Shown: one piece after another, positions 34,537 through 44,282 of the stretch
Layout: each line of letters begins with the position of its first letter
Position numbering within the stretch: position 1 is the first letter of the stretch
NCBI GenBank assembly: GCA_937927975.1
Contig: CALEZT010000272.1
Span: 1-64,000 of the forward strand
DNA: 64,000 nt
Direction of reading: 5' to 3'
Origin: an uncultured Phycisphaerales bacterium
Lineage (GTDB): Bacteria > Planctomycetota > Phycisphaerae > Sedimentisphaerales > Anaerobacaceae
Notes under the pieces: generated by a model
The model's database searches: none
What the model saw: the letters and a program-made list of their open reading frames with translations, nothing else
What the model was told of the DNA's origin: nothing
Made by a program: the position numbers and the translations under genes

Positions 34537-36369
34537 CTACGGCGAACCCGGCTCCTTGCCCTCATCCTTGGGTCTTTCCGGGGGAGTCCCTTCGGGTCTT
34601 GGCGCTTCCGGCTTCGGAGCGGGAAGCTGCTCAGGCGGTTTCGGGGCTTTGGCCTTCTCCGCCTCGGACTTGATGCGTTCGGCCTCGGCCTTGGCTTGTT
34701 GGGCCTCGGCCTCGGCCTTGGTTCTGAGCACGTCAGCCTCGTTCTTGGCCCTCGCGGCCTGTTCGGCCTCGCTCTTGGCCTGCTGGACCTGGGCCTCGGC
34801 TTCGGCCTTGGCCCTGGCGGCCTGTTCAGCTTCGCTCTTGGCCTGCTGCGCCTCGGCGGCCACCTGCTCGGCCTTGGTGCTCAACTGCGTCATCTGGAGC
34901 TTGGCATGTTCGAGTTCGGCCTCGAGGGTCTCGACCTGCTGGCTCGTTTCCATCGCCTCCAGACGCGCGGCCGTCCGGGCCGCTTCGGATTCTTGCTGCG
35001 CCTCACGGGCCTCGTCGACGCGCCGTTGCTGCTCATCATCGCGGGCCCTGATGCCCAACGGATCCATCACCTGCTCGTGAAGCCCCTGGGTCAAGGGAGA
35101 TCGATGCTTCTCCCTGAGCATGTCCACGACCTCGCGATTGGGGACGCCGCCGGTGGAGATCGTCGGGGTCAGGATGAAAATGATCTCCTTGGCGCGTTCC
35201 TCGAAATCCCGGCCCGAGAACAGCAGTCCCAGGATGGGGATGTCCTTGAGAATGGGCACGCCGCGGACGACGTCCCGCTTTTCCGACTTGCGGATGCCGC
35301 CGATGATGAGGCTCTCGCCGTGGCGGATGCGGTTCTCGTCGTTGGAGATGATGCGCTCGGTTACGATGGGCACCTGCGTGATGCCCTCGGGGGTCAGATA
35401 GGCCGCGAGTTGAGCGGAGGTCTTGAGGCCGATGGAGCCGTCCGCATATACGTACGGCGTGATCTGGAGGGAATCGATGATGTCGTAGAATTCCGTCTGC
35501 GTCCGGAGGATCGTCTCGCCGCCGAAACCGCCGGACTGAATCGTGATCCGCTGGAGGGGGATGTGCTCTTTGGCCTGGATCTTGGCGGTCTGCCCGTTGA
35601 GGACCTCCAGCGAGGGGTTCATGAGGATCTTCATATAACCGCGGGACACCAGAATGTCGACGAGGGCTTCGAATTTGTGTCCGACTTCTCCCCGACTGAC
35701 GCCGATATTCAACCCGAACTTCTCCCGGGGCGCGCTTCGCAGCGAGGCGCCGGGAAACGCCAGATAGTTGTTGTTCTCCTGGCCTCCCAGGGCGATCGAT
35801 TCGCCGAACAGGTTCTCGATGAGCATCGAAACCTCGCGGTCTACCGTGAGGTCCGCGTACACCTCCGAGACCATGCAGTCGATCCGAACCTGGATCGGCC
35901 GCACGTCGATCTCCTGGATGACTTCGAGGATCGCATCGACGTCCAGTTCGGTCAGAGCGCGCACCACGATCTGATTGGTGGCGGGGTTGGCGGTGACGGC
36001 GAAGTTCGGGACCGTCTGGGATTTCTCCCCCTTGGCGTCGAAGATCCTGCTGGAGAACTGCTCCCGGATGATCGCTTCGAGCTTCGCGGCGGTGTGGAAC
36101 CTGCAGAAATAGAACAGCTTCCACTCCTCGGCTCCACCGACGATCTGCTTGATCTTCTTCGGAGGCTGTCTGTAGAAGTCCCCCAGCGGGATGTTGGGCT
36201 CTTGGGTGGTCTCGATCTTGTTGAGTTCGCGAAGGATGTTCTGGGCCTCGATCGCGGTCACGCGTTCATCGGGCCAGTCATGGCAGCCTGCCAGTCCGAA
36301 CGCCCCCAAACCAATGAAGGCCACGAACAGTCGTACCCCGCGGCTGATTCTGTGGCTGTCAATCCTCAT
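34537..36369 (-). CDS. Secretin-like lipoprotein with coiled-coil tail
   Basis: 610 aa. Lipoprotein signal ending LAGC (Cys about 29). Secretin N-domains (about 90-180, NPATNQIVVRALTELDVDAI), then a secretin core (about 230-430) with VPILKDIPILGLLFSGRD and EIIFILTPTI. Unusually, the last 150 residues are an Ala/Glu/Lys coiled coil with tandem QAKSEAEQAARAK units and a Pro-rich end. It could form an outer-membrane pore of a type II, type IV pilus-like or related system, yet no inner-membrane partners lie nearby. Confidence 0.85.
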   Translation of the reverse strand: MRIDSHRISRGVRLFVAFIGLGAFGLAGCHDWPDERVTAIEAQNILRELNKIETTQEPNIPLGDFYRQPPKKIKQIVGGAEEWKLFYFCRFHTAAKLEAIIREQFSSRIFDAKGEKSQTVPNFAVTANPATNQIVVRALTELDVDAILEVIQEIDVRPIQVRIDCMVSEVYADLTVDREVSMLIENLFGESIALGGQENNNYLAFPGASLRSAPREKFGLNIGVSRGEVGHKFEALVDILVSRGYMKILMNPSLEVLNGQTAKIQAKEHIPLQRITIQSGGFGGETILRTQTEFYDIIDSLQITPYVYADGSIGLKTSAQLAAYLTPEGITQVPIVTERIISNDENRIRHGESLIIGGIRKSEKRDVVRGVPILKDIPILGLLFSGRDFEERAKEIIFILTPTISTGGVPNREVVDMLREKHRSPLTQGLHEQVMDPLGIRARDDEQQRRVDEAREAQQESEAARTAARLEAMETSQQVETLEAELEHAKLQMTQLSTKAEQVAAEAQQAKSEAEQAARAKAEAEAQVQQAKSEAEQAARAKNEADVLRTKAEAEAQQAKAEAERIKSEAEKAKAPKPPEQLPAPKPEAPRPEGTPPERPKDEGKEPGSP

Positions 36370-36598
36370 AGGCCTTCACCAGTCGTTCTACCCACGAACC
36401 TCAACGTTCCATCTTTTCTGGTCTACCCTTCGAATCTCCTTTCCGCGCAGGTAGACGGCAGCAGGAAAGAATCTATTGCACCGATTCCTATTCTTATCGT
36501 CAAGGTCATTTTGATCCGATTAACAAAAATGCAGGCGGGCCGCTTTGCCCAGATTAATATCGTGAACAAAAAGCCTTTTCATGGTAAGGTGCCGAGGT

Positions 36599-37972
36599 AT
36601 GACAAGGAAGAAGAACAAGCCGGTGACAGTGGGTTTCGTGGCCCTGGGATGCCCGAAGAACATGGTGGACAGCGAGCGAATGCTCGCCGAGATCGTGCAA
36701 GCGGGATTTCTGCTGGCCGCCGAGCCCGAACGGGCCGACGTCGTGGTCGTCAACACGTGCGGCTTCATCGAGCCGGCCAAGCTGGAGTCGCTCGAAGCGG
36801 TCGAAGCGGCTATTGAGAATAAAAGGAGGGGGAATATTAAGAAAGTGATCGTGGCCGGCTGCCTGTCGCAGCGACTGGGCGAACCGCTTCTGGACGAAGC
36901 CAACGGCGTCGATGCGGTGGTCGGGCTGGAGCATCGGGATTCGATCGTCAGGGTGATCCGGGACACGCTGGCCAGCGACGAGCCGCTGGTCTTCCACAGC
37001 CCCTCGTCGGCCGCCATCGCCGACGACCGGGTGCGGCTGCGCATCGGGCCGGTCCACTCGGCGTACCTGCGGATCAGCGAAGGATGCAGCCATCGCTGCT
37101 CGTTCTGCACCATCCCCGCCATCCGCGGCCCGTTTCGCAGCAAGCCGCCGGAAAGGGTCCTGGACGAGGCGAGGGAACTCGTGGGTTCCGGCGCCGTGGA
37201 ACTGAGCGTCATCGGGCAGGACACGACCATGTATGGGCGGGATCTGAAGCTCCCGGACGCTCTGGCCTCTTTGCTCAGGCAGATGGAGGAAATCCCCGGC
37301 CTGGCGTGGATTCGCCTGCTGTACGCCTATCCCACGGGCATCGACGACGGCCTGATCCAGACCCTCGCAACCAGCTCCAAGATCGTTCGCTACCTCGACG
37401 TCCCTATCCAGCACGCCAGCGACCGGGTGCTCAAGGCGATGCGGCGACCCGATTCGAAGGACGACCTTCGCAAACTCATCGAGAGCCTCCGGGCCGCTAT
37501 GTCCGATATTGTCCTTCGAACGACGGTCATCGTGGGCTTTCCGGGCGAGACGCAGGCGGATTTCGACGAGTTACTCGAGTTCGTCCGATGGGCCCGGTTC
37601 GACGCATTGGGCGCGTTCACGTATTTCCCCGAGGCCGGGACGCCCGCGGCCGAGATGCCCGACCAGGTCCCCGACGAGGTCAAGCAGGCCCGCTTCGACC
37701 GGCTGATGCTGGCCCAGCAGGAGATCGCCTTCGCACGCAACCAGGATCGGATCGGCAGCACGATGGCCTGCCTGGTCGATTCCCGAGATCCGGACCCCGC
37801 CCGCGGCGGGAAGCGACGAACGCGGCCCACAGGTCGGGGCCGCTTCTATGGGCAGGCTCCCGACATCGATAGCGCATGCATTATCCAGGGTTGCGCCGCC
37901 GAACCCGGTCAATTCGTCAACACGAGGGTCGTCGGCGCGCAGGATTACGATTTGCTGGTCGAGCAACTTTGA
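36599..37972 (+). CDS. rimO: Ribosomal protein S12 methylthiotransferase
   Basis: 457 aa. Radical-SAM enzyme that methylthiolates Asp of S12. N-terminal UPF0004 cluster Cys in ALGCPKN, NTCGF and AGCLSQ; radical-SAM motif CSHRCSFC (Cys163, 167, 170); C-terminal TRAM domain. Start at ATG 36599; an earlier in-frame ATG at 36581 is possible. Confidence 0.95.
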   Translation: MTRKKNKPVTVGFVALGCPKNMVDSERMLAEIVQAGFLLAAEPERADVVVVNTCGFIEPAKLESLEAVEAAIENKRRGNIKKVIVAGCLSQRLGEPLLDEANGVDAVVGLEHRDSIVRVIRDTLASDEPLVFHSPSSAAIADDRVRLRIGPVHSAYLRISEGCSHRCSFCTIPAIRGPFRSKPPERVLDEARELVGSGAVELSVIGQDTTMYGRDLKLPDALASLLRQMEEIPGLAWIRLLYAYPTGIDDGLIQTLATSSKIVRYLDVPIQHASDRVLKAMRRPDSKDDLRKLIESLRAAMSDIVLRTTVIVGFPGETQADFDELLEFVRWARFDALGAFTYFPEAGTPAAEMPDQVPDEVKQARFDRLMLAQQEIAFARNQDRIGSTMACLVDSRDPDPARGGKRRTRPTGRGRFYGQAPDIDSACIIQGCAAEPGQFVNTRVVGAQDYDLLVEQL

Positions 37973-38010
37973 TATTGAAGCCGTCCCCAGGCCTCTGTAA
38001 ACTCACGCCC

Positions 38011-38628
38011 ATGTGGAAACACGTGCCGAACATTCTGACATTCATGCGGCTGGGGCTGACGGTGGTTTTCTTGTGGATGGTCCTCCATTCCCCCCAGGTG
38101 GATGCCGCCAAACGGCCCTTCTTCCTGGATGTCGCCTTCGTGTTGTTCGTCATCGCGGGGTTCTCCGACATCGTCGACGGTCATATCGCCCGACGATTCA
38201 ACGCAACTTCGAAGTTCGGCCGCATGATCGATCCCCTGGTGGACAAGGTGCTGGTTTGCGGGGCCTTCGCGTGTTTCGCCATCATGGGGATGCCGAATCT
38301 GTTTGACTGGGGGCCTGCGACGCTGGCCGTCGTCCATTGGGGCGTCCTGGCGATTCTGGTCGTGCGAGAGGCCTATGTCACGATCCTGCGTCAGATCGCG
38401 GAGGCCCGCGGCGTCAATTTCGCGGCGGTCAGGTCCGGCAAGATCAAGATGTTTCTCCAGTCGTTCGCGATCGGGACCGTGCTGATCAAGGCCGCGCACG
38501 TGCAAACCGCCCAGTGGGGCCACTGGTTCACCATCGTCACATACCTGGCCATGATCGTGATGACCGTCGTCTCGGGCCTCCAGGCCACCCGACGGCCGAC
38601 GAAGACGACGCAGATCGTCGCTGCGTAG
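38011..38628 (+). CDS. CDP-alcohol phosphatidyltransferase (PgsA-like)
   Basis: 205 aa, about five membrane helices. Catalytic signature present: DIVDGHIARRFNATSKFGRMIDPLVDK. Most likely phosphatidylglycerophosphate synthase, but substrate within the family cannot be fixed. ATG 38011, 38 nt after rimO; likely one operon. Confidence 0.85.
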   Translation: MWKHVPNILTFMRLGLTVVFLWMVLHSPQVDAAKRPFFLDVAFVLFVIAGFSDIVDGHIARRFNATSKFGRMIDPLVDKVLVCGAFACFAIMGMPNLFDWGPATLAVVHWGVLAILVVREAYVTILRQIAEARGVNFAAVRSGKIKMFLQSFAIGTVLIKAAHVQTAQWGHWFTIVTYLAMIVMTVVSGLQATRRPTKTTQIVAA

Positions 38629-38705
38629 CGGACGGGTGTCTCGCGTCGTAGGAGGATCGCAAGCGGGCGAGGCCTCCGTTTCGAGTGTCGTTTTGAGGAG
38701 CAGCC

Positions 38706-40928
38706 ATGAAGATCTCGTTTTCCCCCCGAATTGTGTTGTCGTGGGCCGGACTGGCTCTGTGCGCGACGTTGCTGCCGGCATTCTCCCAGGCAGCAGGGGC
38801 CGCCGACCAGGAATTTCTCCCGTCGATTGAGCAGGGCAAGACCTGGAAACTCGTCTGGAGCGACGAGTTCGAGGGCAGCCAGCTCGACGCGTCCAAGTGG
38901 GATGTGATGGGCGACTGGAAACGCCGGGACGGGTTCTGGGTCAAGGAGGATTCCTACCTCGACGGCCAGGGCCATCTGATCCTCCGCACGAAGCAGGACG
39001 GCGACCGGTACACCTGCGGTGCGGTCCGCACGAGAGGCAAGTTCGAGCATCGCTACGGCTACTGGGTCTGCCGGTGCAAGTTCCCCAAGGAGCAGGGACA
39101 CTGGCCGGCCTTCTGGCTCCATTGCGACACCGTGGGCAAGATCGGCGACGCCGGTCGCGACGGCACCGAGATCGACATCATGGAGAAACCCTGGCGAGAG
39201 GACCGCATCACGCAGAACCTCCACTGGGACGGTTACGGCAAAGAGCATCGGTCCGACGGCATCAAGTTCGATTTCCCCGGTGTCAGCGAGGGGTTCCACA
39301 CCTTCGGCCTGCACTGGACGCCCGAGGAGTACGTGTTCTACATCGACGGCAAAGAGACCTGGCGGACCCGCGCGGGCGGGGTGTCCCAGGTGCCTCAGTA
39401 CGTCAAGCTCACCGAAGAGATCGGCGAGTGGGGCGGGGACATCAAGAAGGCCAACTTGCCCGACCATTTCGTCGTGGACTATGTGCGGGTGTACGACACC
39501 GTCGATGCCGCGGTCGCCGCCAGCGATCCGGCCCGGTCGTTGATTGAGCAGGCCGCCACCGTTCGTCCGTCGCCTCAGCAACTCGCCTGGCAGAAGCTCG
39601 AGTTCATCGCGTTCATCCACTACACGGTGAATGCCTTCACGGACAAAGAATGGGGCGACGGCACCGAGAGCCCGTCGATCTTCAATCCCACGCAGCTCGA
39701 CGTGCGCCAGTGGGTTCAGACGTGCAAGGACGCCGGCATGAAGATGGTCATCCTGACGGCCAAGCACCACGACGGCTTCTGCCTGTGGCCCAGCCGATAC
39801 ACCGAGCATTCGGTCAAGAACAGCCCCTACAAGAACGGCAAGGGCGACATCGTCGGCGAATTGGCTCAGGCCTGTCGCGAAGCGGGTCTGAAGCTTGGGC
39901 TGTATGTTTCCCCCTGGGATCGACACGAGCCCACCTATGGCGACACCGAAGGCTACAACAAGTTCTACAAGAACCAGCTTCGCGAGATCCTTAGCAACTA
40001 CGGCGAAGTCACCGAGGTCTGGCTCGACGGCGCCAAGGGCGAGAATGCCAAGGACATGGAGTACGACTGGGCGGGTTACTACGCGATCGTCCGCGAGTTG
40101 CAGCCCAACGCCGTGATTTTCAACGGCCCGGACATTCGCTGGGTGGGCAACGAGAGCGGTTATGCCCGCGAGAGCGAATGGAGCGTGGTCAACAGCAACG
40201 GCTCGCTCTTTGGCATCGTGAACTGCACCTCGAAAGATCTGGGTAGCCTCAAGGCCCTCGGCAAGGGCGACCGGCTGGTCTGGTACCCCGCCGAGACCGA
40301 TGTCTCGATCCGGCCGGGCTGGTTCTACCATGCCAAGGAGGACAACAGGGTCAAGTCCGTCGAGCATCTGCTGGACATCTACTTCAAGTCCGTGGGCTAC
40401 AACAGCGTGTTGCTGCTGAACCTGCCTCCGGACAAGAGGGGCCTGATCCATGAGAACGACGTGCAGCGCCTCCGCGAGTTCCGAAAGGTGCTGGACGCCA
40501 TCTTCGACGAGAACCTCGCCGCCGGCGCCAAGGCGGTGGCCTCGAACGTCAAAGGCAACGACTCCGCCTTCGCGGCCGCCAGGATCACCGACGGCGATCC
40601 CGACACCTACTGGACGACCGACGATTGGACGACGTCCGCGACGGTCGAGTTCGATCTGGGAAAGGAATGCACGTTCAACGTGGCGGAATTGGCCGAACAT
40701 ATCGAGATCGGCCAGCGCATCGCGGAGTTCGTGCTCGAAGTCCCCGGCGACGCCGGATGGCGGGAGTTCGCCCGCGGCACGACGGTCGGCTACAAGCGGC
40801 TGCTGCGGTTCGACCCGGTGACGGCCTCGAAGGTCCGCGTGCGGATCGTCGATTCCCGCGTCTGCCCGACGCTCTCGAGTTTCGGCCTGTACTTCGCGCC
40901 GGCGATCCGCGACGTGCTGGGACAGTAG
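38706..40928 (+). CDS. Secreted GH16 plus GH29 glycoside hydrolase fusion
   Basis: 740 aa. Signal peptide (about 1-32). GH16 laminarinase/agarase-like domain (about 40-265) with catalytic EIDIME (Glu155, Asp157, Glu160). Then a GH29 alpha-L-fucosidase-like domain (about 280-620): FIHYTVNAFTDKEWGDGTE, AKHHDGFCLWPS, and VWLDGAKG with the nucleophile candidate Asp441. The C-terminal about 110 residues are F5/8 type C-like. It should act outside the cell on a fucose- or galactose-bearing marine-type polysaccharide. The pairing of two enzyme classes on one chain is uncommon. ATG 38706 with GAGGAG upstream. Confidence 0.85.
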   Translation: MKISFSPRIVLSWAGLALCATLLPAFSQAAGAADQEFLPSIEQGKTWKLVWSDEFEGSQLDASKWDVMGDWKRRDGFWVKEDSYLDGQGHLILRTKQDGDRYTCGAVRTRGKFEHRYGYWVCRCKFPKEQGHWPAFWLHCDTVGKIGDAGRDGTEIDIMEKPWREDRITQNLHWDGYGKEHRSDGIKFDFPGVSEGFHTFGLHWTPEEYVFYIDGKETWRTRAGGVSQVPQYVKLTEEIGEWGGDIKKANLPDHFVVDYVRVYDTVDAAVAASDPARSLIEQAATVRPSPQQLAWQKLEFIAFIHYTVNAFTDKEWGDGTESPSIFNPTQLDVRQWVQTCKDAGMKMVILTAKHHDGFCLWPSRYTEHSVKNSPYKNGKGDIVGELAQACREAGLKLGLYVSPWDRHEPTYGDTEGYNKFYKNQLREILSNYGEVTEVWLDGAKGENAKDMEYDWAGYYAIVRELQPNAVIFNGPDIRWVGNESGYARESEWSVVNSNGSLFGIVNCTSKDLGSLKALGKGDRLVWYPAETDVSIRPGWFYHAKEDNRVKSVEHLLDIYFKSVGYNSVLLLNLPPDKRGLIHENDVQRLREFRKVLDAIFDENLAAGAKAVASNVKGNDSAFAAARITDGDPDTYWTTDDWTTSATVEFDLGKECTFNVAELAEHIEIGQRIAEFVLEVPGDAGWREFARGTTVGYKRLLRFDPVTASKVRVRIVDSRVCPTLSSFGLYFAPAIRDVLGQ

Positions 40929-40934
40929 GGGAAT

Positions 40935-41085
40935 CTCGAATGTCGAAATTCGAAATCCGAAACAAGCACGAATGACCAAAACTCAAATGCTCGAAACGGC
41001 CCGCCGACAGGCGCCAGCGTTTCGAGCATTGGAATTTCGTGCTTTGGATTTGTCTCGAATTCCGGTATTCGGATTCCGAGATTAC
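40935..41085. repeat. Dispersed palindromic repeat, family A copy 2
   Basis: About 150-bp dyad containing the inverted 27-bp core at 40951-40977. It fills the gap between the GH16-GH29 gene and the HD gene. Confidence 0.75.
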
Positions 41086-41759
41086 TCTTGTGGTTTGACG
41101 GCGGGTCTGTAGTTGTCGATGAACTCCGCGGTCACGGCGTTCGGATCGAGCTCGATGAGGTCGAACAGGTCCTTTTCCAGGGCGAAGATCGCAGCGTCGA
41201 TGCGTGCAATTTCGTCCGGATCGATGCCGGCGGCCTTGCGCTTGGCCGCATTTCTCTTGTGGGCCTCGTCGAGCCTTTCCTGCAGGGGCACGATCTTGTC
41301 GTGCATCGCCCGCTTGTCCGCGTAGTAGACCACCTTCTCCTCGAAGGTCCGCGGCATGTCGTCGGGGTCCACGATGGCGGTGTATCGGTGCTTTCGGATG
41401 GTCTGGGCCAGGATGGGATAGGCGTCCTTGAGGTAGGCGCAGGCCGCGTCTTCATGGCGAACGACGCCGTGGCGTTCCTTGAGCTTGCGCCACTTGTCCT
41501 TGTCCTCCTCCGTCACCTTCTGCTCGAATCGGCTGAAATCCTCCAGCGGAAACTCGCACACGCGGAAGATGTCGTGCAGCAGACAGGCGCACTCGACGAG
41601 GTCCACGTTGATCGGGAAATCCTGTTCCGCGATCCTCTTGGCCAGGAAGACCCCGAGCTTGGCGACCGCCTTGCTGTGCTTGATGATGTGCATCGGGACG
41701 TGACAGTCCTTGAGCAGGTCGATGCATTCTTCCGAACTGGGCAATAATTGACTCCGCAT
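41082..41759 (-). CDS. HD-domain phosphohydrolase-like protein
   Basis: 225 aa. HD signature: HIIKHSKAVAKLG, then CACLLHDIFR (HD pair) and GVVRHEDAACAYL, with YYADKRAMHDKIVPL as a later conserved Asp. Such proteins hydrolyse phosphate esters or tRNA 2',3'-cyclic ends; substrate unknown. Start at ATG 41759 with GGGAG 7 nt upstream; the frame is open to 41942. The 325-bp gap upstream, to 42085, shows no gene. Confidence 0.8.
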   Translation of the reverse strand: MRSQLLPSSEECIDLLKDCHVPMHIIKHSKAVAKLGVFLAKRIAEQDFPINVDLVECACLLHDIFRVCEFPLEDFSRFEQKVTEEDKDKWRKLKERHGVVRHEDAACAYLKDAYPILAQTIRKHRYTAIVDPDDMPRTFEEKVVYYADKRAMHDKIVPLQERLDEAHKRNAAKRKAAGIDPDEIARIDAAIFALEKDLFDLIELDPNAVTAEFIDNYRPAVKPQE

Positions 41760-42084
41760 GACAAGACTCCCTTGCTTCCCTTGCGGGCGGATATTCCATT
41801 CACACTCCACTTCGAGCGGCGACCGACCGCCGTCGCGCCTGACTTCAGACGCTCCTCGATTACATGCCCAGAATATCGCGCCGGGCTCAGTGTGCAAGAG
41901 GGGTGGAAGTTTTTTCGTTCCTTCCTGTTGATCGCCTGCCACCGACTCGCGCCAATGGCTCCGTTGCCCGTCGAAGGAGCTATGGGTATTTCATGGAACT
42001 TTCGTCGTCCGGTTTGCCGATAGAAGGACAGGACCAGTCGTACCGTAGGTCCGTGCGTTCTGTCCGTTTACCAGGAGCGTTGGC

Positions 42085-43815
42085 ATGGTCAGAATCCAGT
42101 TTCGCAGACGCGGCGGCCCCGCGACAGGCGTGGTGAACAAGCTGGGCTTGTCGCTGTTCTTTCTGTTCTTCTTTGGCATCGGCTCTCTCTTTGAATTGCT
42201 GCTTCTCCACGAGTTCGTCCGGGTGGCGGGGCAGCAGGCATGGAAAAAGACGCCGTGCACGATCGTTGCCGGGGAGGTGCAAGAACGCCAGGAAGGCGAC
42301 GAGCCGTATGTCTTCGCGGTGCGGTATCAGTACGAATACGAAGGCCGGACCCATGAGGGGACCGGCTACCGACGCGGTTACAGCGGCAGCGGGGAGTACT
42401 CCAAGGCACAGGAACTGGCCCAGAAATACCCGGCGGGGCTGACCACCTCCTGCTACGTCAATCCGGAGAACCCGAACGAGGCGGTGCTCGAACGGGACAG
42501 CATGCTGATCGGCCTGGCGCTGTTCTTTCCGCTGATCTTCGTTCTCATCGGGGCCGGCGGGCTCTATTTCACCTGGCGCAGGCGGCCGCCGGAGGAGGCC
42601 AGGCCCATTGCGCCGGTCGGAGCCGCGGCGGCTCGCGCCAAAGGGCTGGGCCGGTTCGGGTTGGCGGCCTTCTTCTCTATCTTCGCCATTGCCGGTGGGG
42701 TGATGCTCTATTTCCTGAGCGTCAAGCCGATCGCCAGGACCCTGGCGGCCGAGTCGTGGGCCGAGACGCCGTGTCGGGTGCTGAGGGCGGAGGTTCGCGA
42801 TCACGACAGCGACGACGGCACGACCTACAGCGTCCACATCCTGTATGAATACGAGTTCGACGGACGGACCTACAAGAGCGACCGCTACGATTTCATGGGT
42901 GGGTCGTCCAGCGGATACGAAGGCAAGGCTCGCGTCGTGCAGGCGTACGCGTCGGCCGAGCGGCCCGTCTGCTACGTCAATCCGCAGAATCCGTCGGAGG
43001 CGGTGCTCAAGCGGGGTTTCCACGCCAAGCTGCTCTTGGCGTTGTTTCCGCTGCCTTTTCTGCTCGTCGGCGTCGGCGGCCTGATCGGGACTTTGAGAAG
43101 GAAGAAACCAGCCGTGGGCGGGGCATCCTTGGGCGAGCCAGCACGTGCGATGTCGATAGGACCGATGGGACCCATGAAACCGATGGGACCCGCGGGGTTG
43201 GCTCAGGGGCCTCAGGTCTTGCGGCCGACGCATTCTCCGAGGATGAAGTTCATCGGCATCACGATCGCGGCCTGCTTCTGGAACGGCATCGTCTCGATCT
43301 TCGTGGTCGGCGCGATCCGCGATCTGAGTCACGGCGGGCGTGACCTGTTCGGGCTCTTGTTCATGCTGCCCTTTGTGGCGGTCGGCCTTGGACTGATCGG
43401 TGGGGCGGTGTACCTGTTTCTGGCGATGTTCAACCCGCGTCCTACGCTCGAACTGAGCTCGGGCAGTATCCCTCTGGGCGGAGCAGCGGAACTGCGGTGG
43501 GCCTTCTCGGGGCAGACCGGCCGGATCGGGGAATTCACCGTGACGTTGCGGGGAGTCGAGGAGGCTCGATACCGCAGAGGCACGGACACCTGCACCGATC
43601 GGAACGCCTTCTTCGAGATGGAACTGCACAAGACGTCGGATGCGTATGAGATCGCTTCGGGTCGGATCGGATTTGTCGTGCCGCCGGACACGATGCATTC
43701 GTTCGAGGCCGCGAACAACAAAATTCTCTGGAGTCTGGAGGTTCACGGCTCCATCAAAGGCTGGCCCGATGTGAAGGAATCGTTCAAGATCAACGTCGTG
43801 CCGGCGGTTGTGTAG
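42085..43815 (+). CDS. Membrane protein with two DUF3592 units
   Basis: 576 aa. Two tandem DUF3592-like modules (about 20-165 and 190-330), each a helix, a beta domain carrying VRYQYEYEGRTHEG or ILYEYEFDGRTYKS and CYVNPENPNEAVLER, and a second helix. A short Gly/Pro/Met linker (about 355-370, MSIGPMGPMKPMGPAG) matches a dispersed repeat in frame. C-terminal part has another helix pair and a beta-sandwich. ATG 42085. The stop is 20 nt before the arrestin-like gene. Function unknown. Confidence 0.75.
   Translation: MVRIQFRRRGGPATGVVNKLGLSLFFLFFFGIGSLFELLLLHEFVRVAGQQAWKKTPCTIVAGEVQERQEGDEPYVFAVRYQYEYEGRTHEGTGYRRGYSGSGEYSKAQELAQKYPAGLTTSCYVNPENPNEAVLERDSMLIGLALFFPLIFVLIGAGGLYFTWRRRPPEEARPIAPVGAAAARAKGLGRFGLAAFFSIFAIAGGVMLYFLSVKPIARTLAAESWAETPCRVLRAEVRDHDSDDGTTYSVHILYEYEFDGRTYKSDRYDFMGGSSSGYEGKARVVQAYASAERPVCYVNPQNPSEAVLKRGFHAKLLLALFPLPFLLVGVGGLIGTLRRKKPAVGGASLGEPARAMSIGPMGPMKPMGPAGLAQGPQVLRPTHSPRMKFIGITIAACFWNGIVSIFVVGAIRDLSHGGRDLFGLLFMLPFVAVGLGLIGGAVYLFLAMFNPRPTLELSSGSIPLGGAAELRWAFSGQTGRIGEFTVTLRGVEEARYRRGTDTCTDRNAFFEMELHKTSDAYEIASGRIGFVVPPDTMHSFEAANNKILWSLEVHGSIKGWPDVKESFKINVVPAVV
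43150..43195. repeat. In-frame GGACC(G/C)ATGGG tract (family B)
   Basis: Degenerate tandem repeat related to 22426-22462. It encodes the Gly-Pro-Met linker of the DUF3592 protein. Confidence 0.5.
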
Positions 43816-43835
43816 TTCCTGGTGAGGGTTCTGCT

Positions 43836-44282
43836 ATGGAGAAGCTGAAGATTCTGGTGCATGGGGACAAGGCCGCATTTGCTCCGCGCGAGACGATCCG
43901 CGGCGCCGTCGAGTGGAATCTGGACGCCAATCCCAGGCGGCTCGACCTGTCGCTTTTCTGGTACACTTCGGGCAAGGGCACGCGGGACGTCGGCATGGTC
44001 CACAGCACGCAGTTCGACAATCCCGGCGCCAGCGGTTCAAAGGAGTTCTCGTTCACGCTGCCGGAGGGGCCGTTCAGTTTCTCTGGCAGGCTGATCTCTC
44101 TGATCTGGGCGATCGAGCTGACCTGCTCGCCTGGGTCCGAGACCACACGCCGCGAGATCATCGTCTCGCCCACCGGCAAGGAAATCCTCCTGGGCAGCAT
44201 ACCGACGCAGAGTCCCTTCCCGTGGCCCAGGAAGGAGGCTGGGCCGAACTCGCCTGAGAACATTCTGAGGGTGGGACCGTGA
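43836..44282 (+). CDS. Arrestin-like beta protein, unknown function
   Basis: 148 aa. Beta-rich, starting EKLKILVHGDKAAFAPRETIRGAVEW with RRLDLSLFWYTSGKGTRDV, which resembles arrestin/Spo0M-type sandwich proteins. No catalytic signature. It lies between the DUF3592 gene and a small ATPase gene whose GTG start overlaps its stop (GTGA), so the three form an operon. Confidence 0.65.
   Translation: MEKLKILVHGDKAAFAPRETIRGAVEWNLDANPRRLDLSLFWYTSGKGTRDVGMVHSTQFDNPGASGSKEFSFTLPEGPFSFSGRLISLIWAIELTCSPGSETTRREIIVSPTGKEILLGSIPTQSPFPWPRKEAGPNSPENILRVGP

Noticed and set aside
34435..36816. 793-aa plus-strand open frame
   Set aside because: Low-complexity Leu/Gly/Asp shadow antisense to the secretin-like gene, which has clear family motifs.
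38391..40979. 862-aa minus-strand open frame
   Set aside because: Antisense shadow of the GH16-GH29 gene; no recognisable domain.
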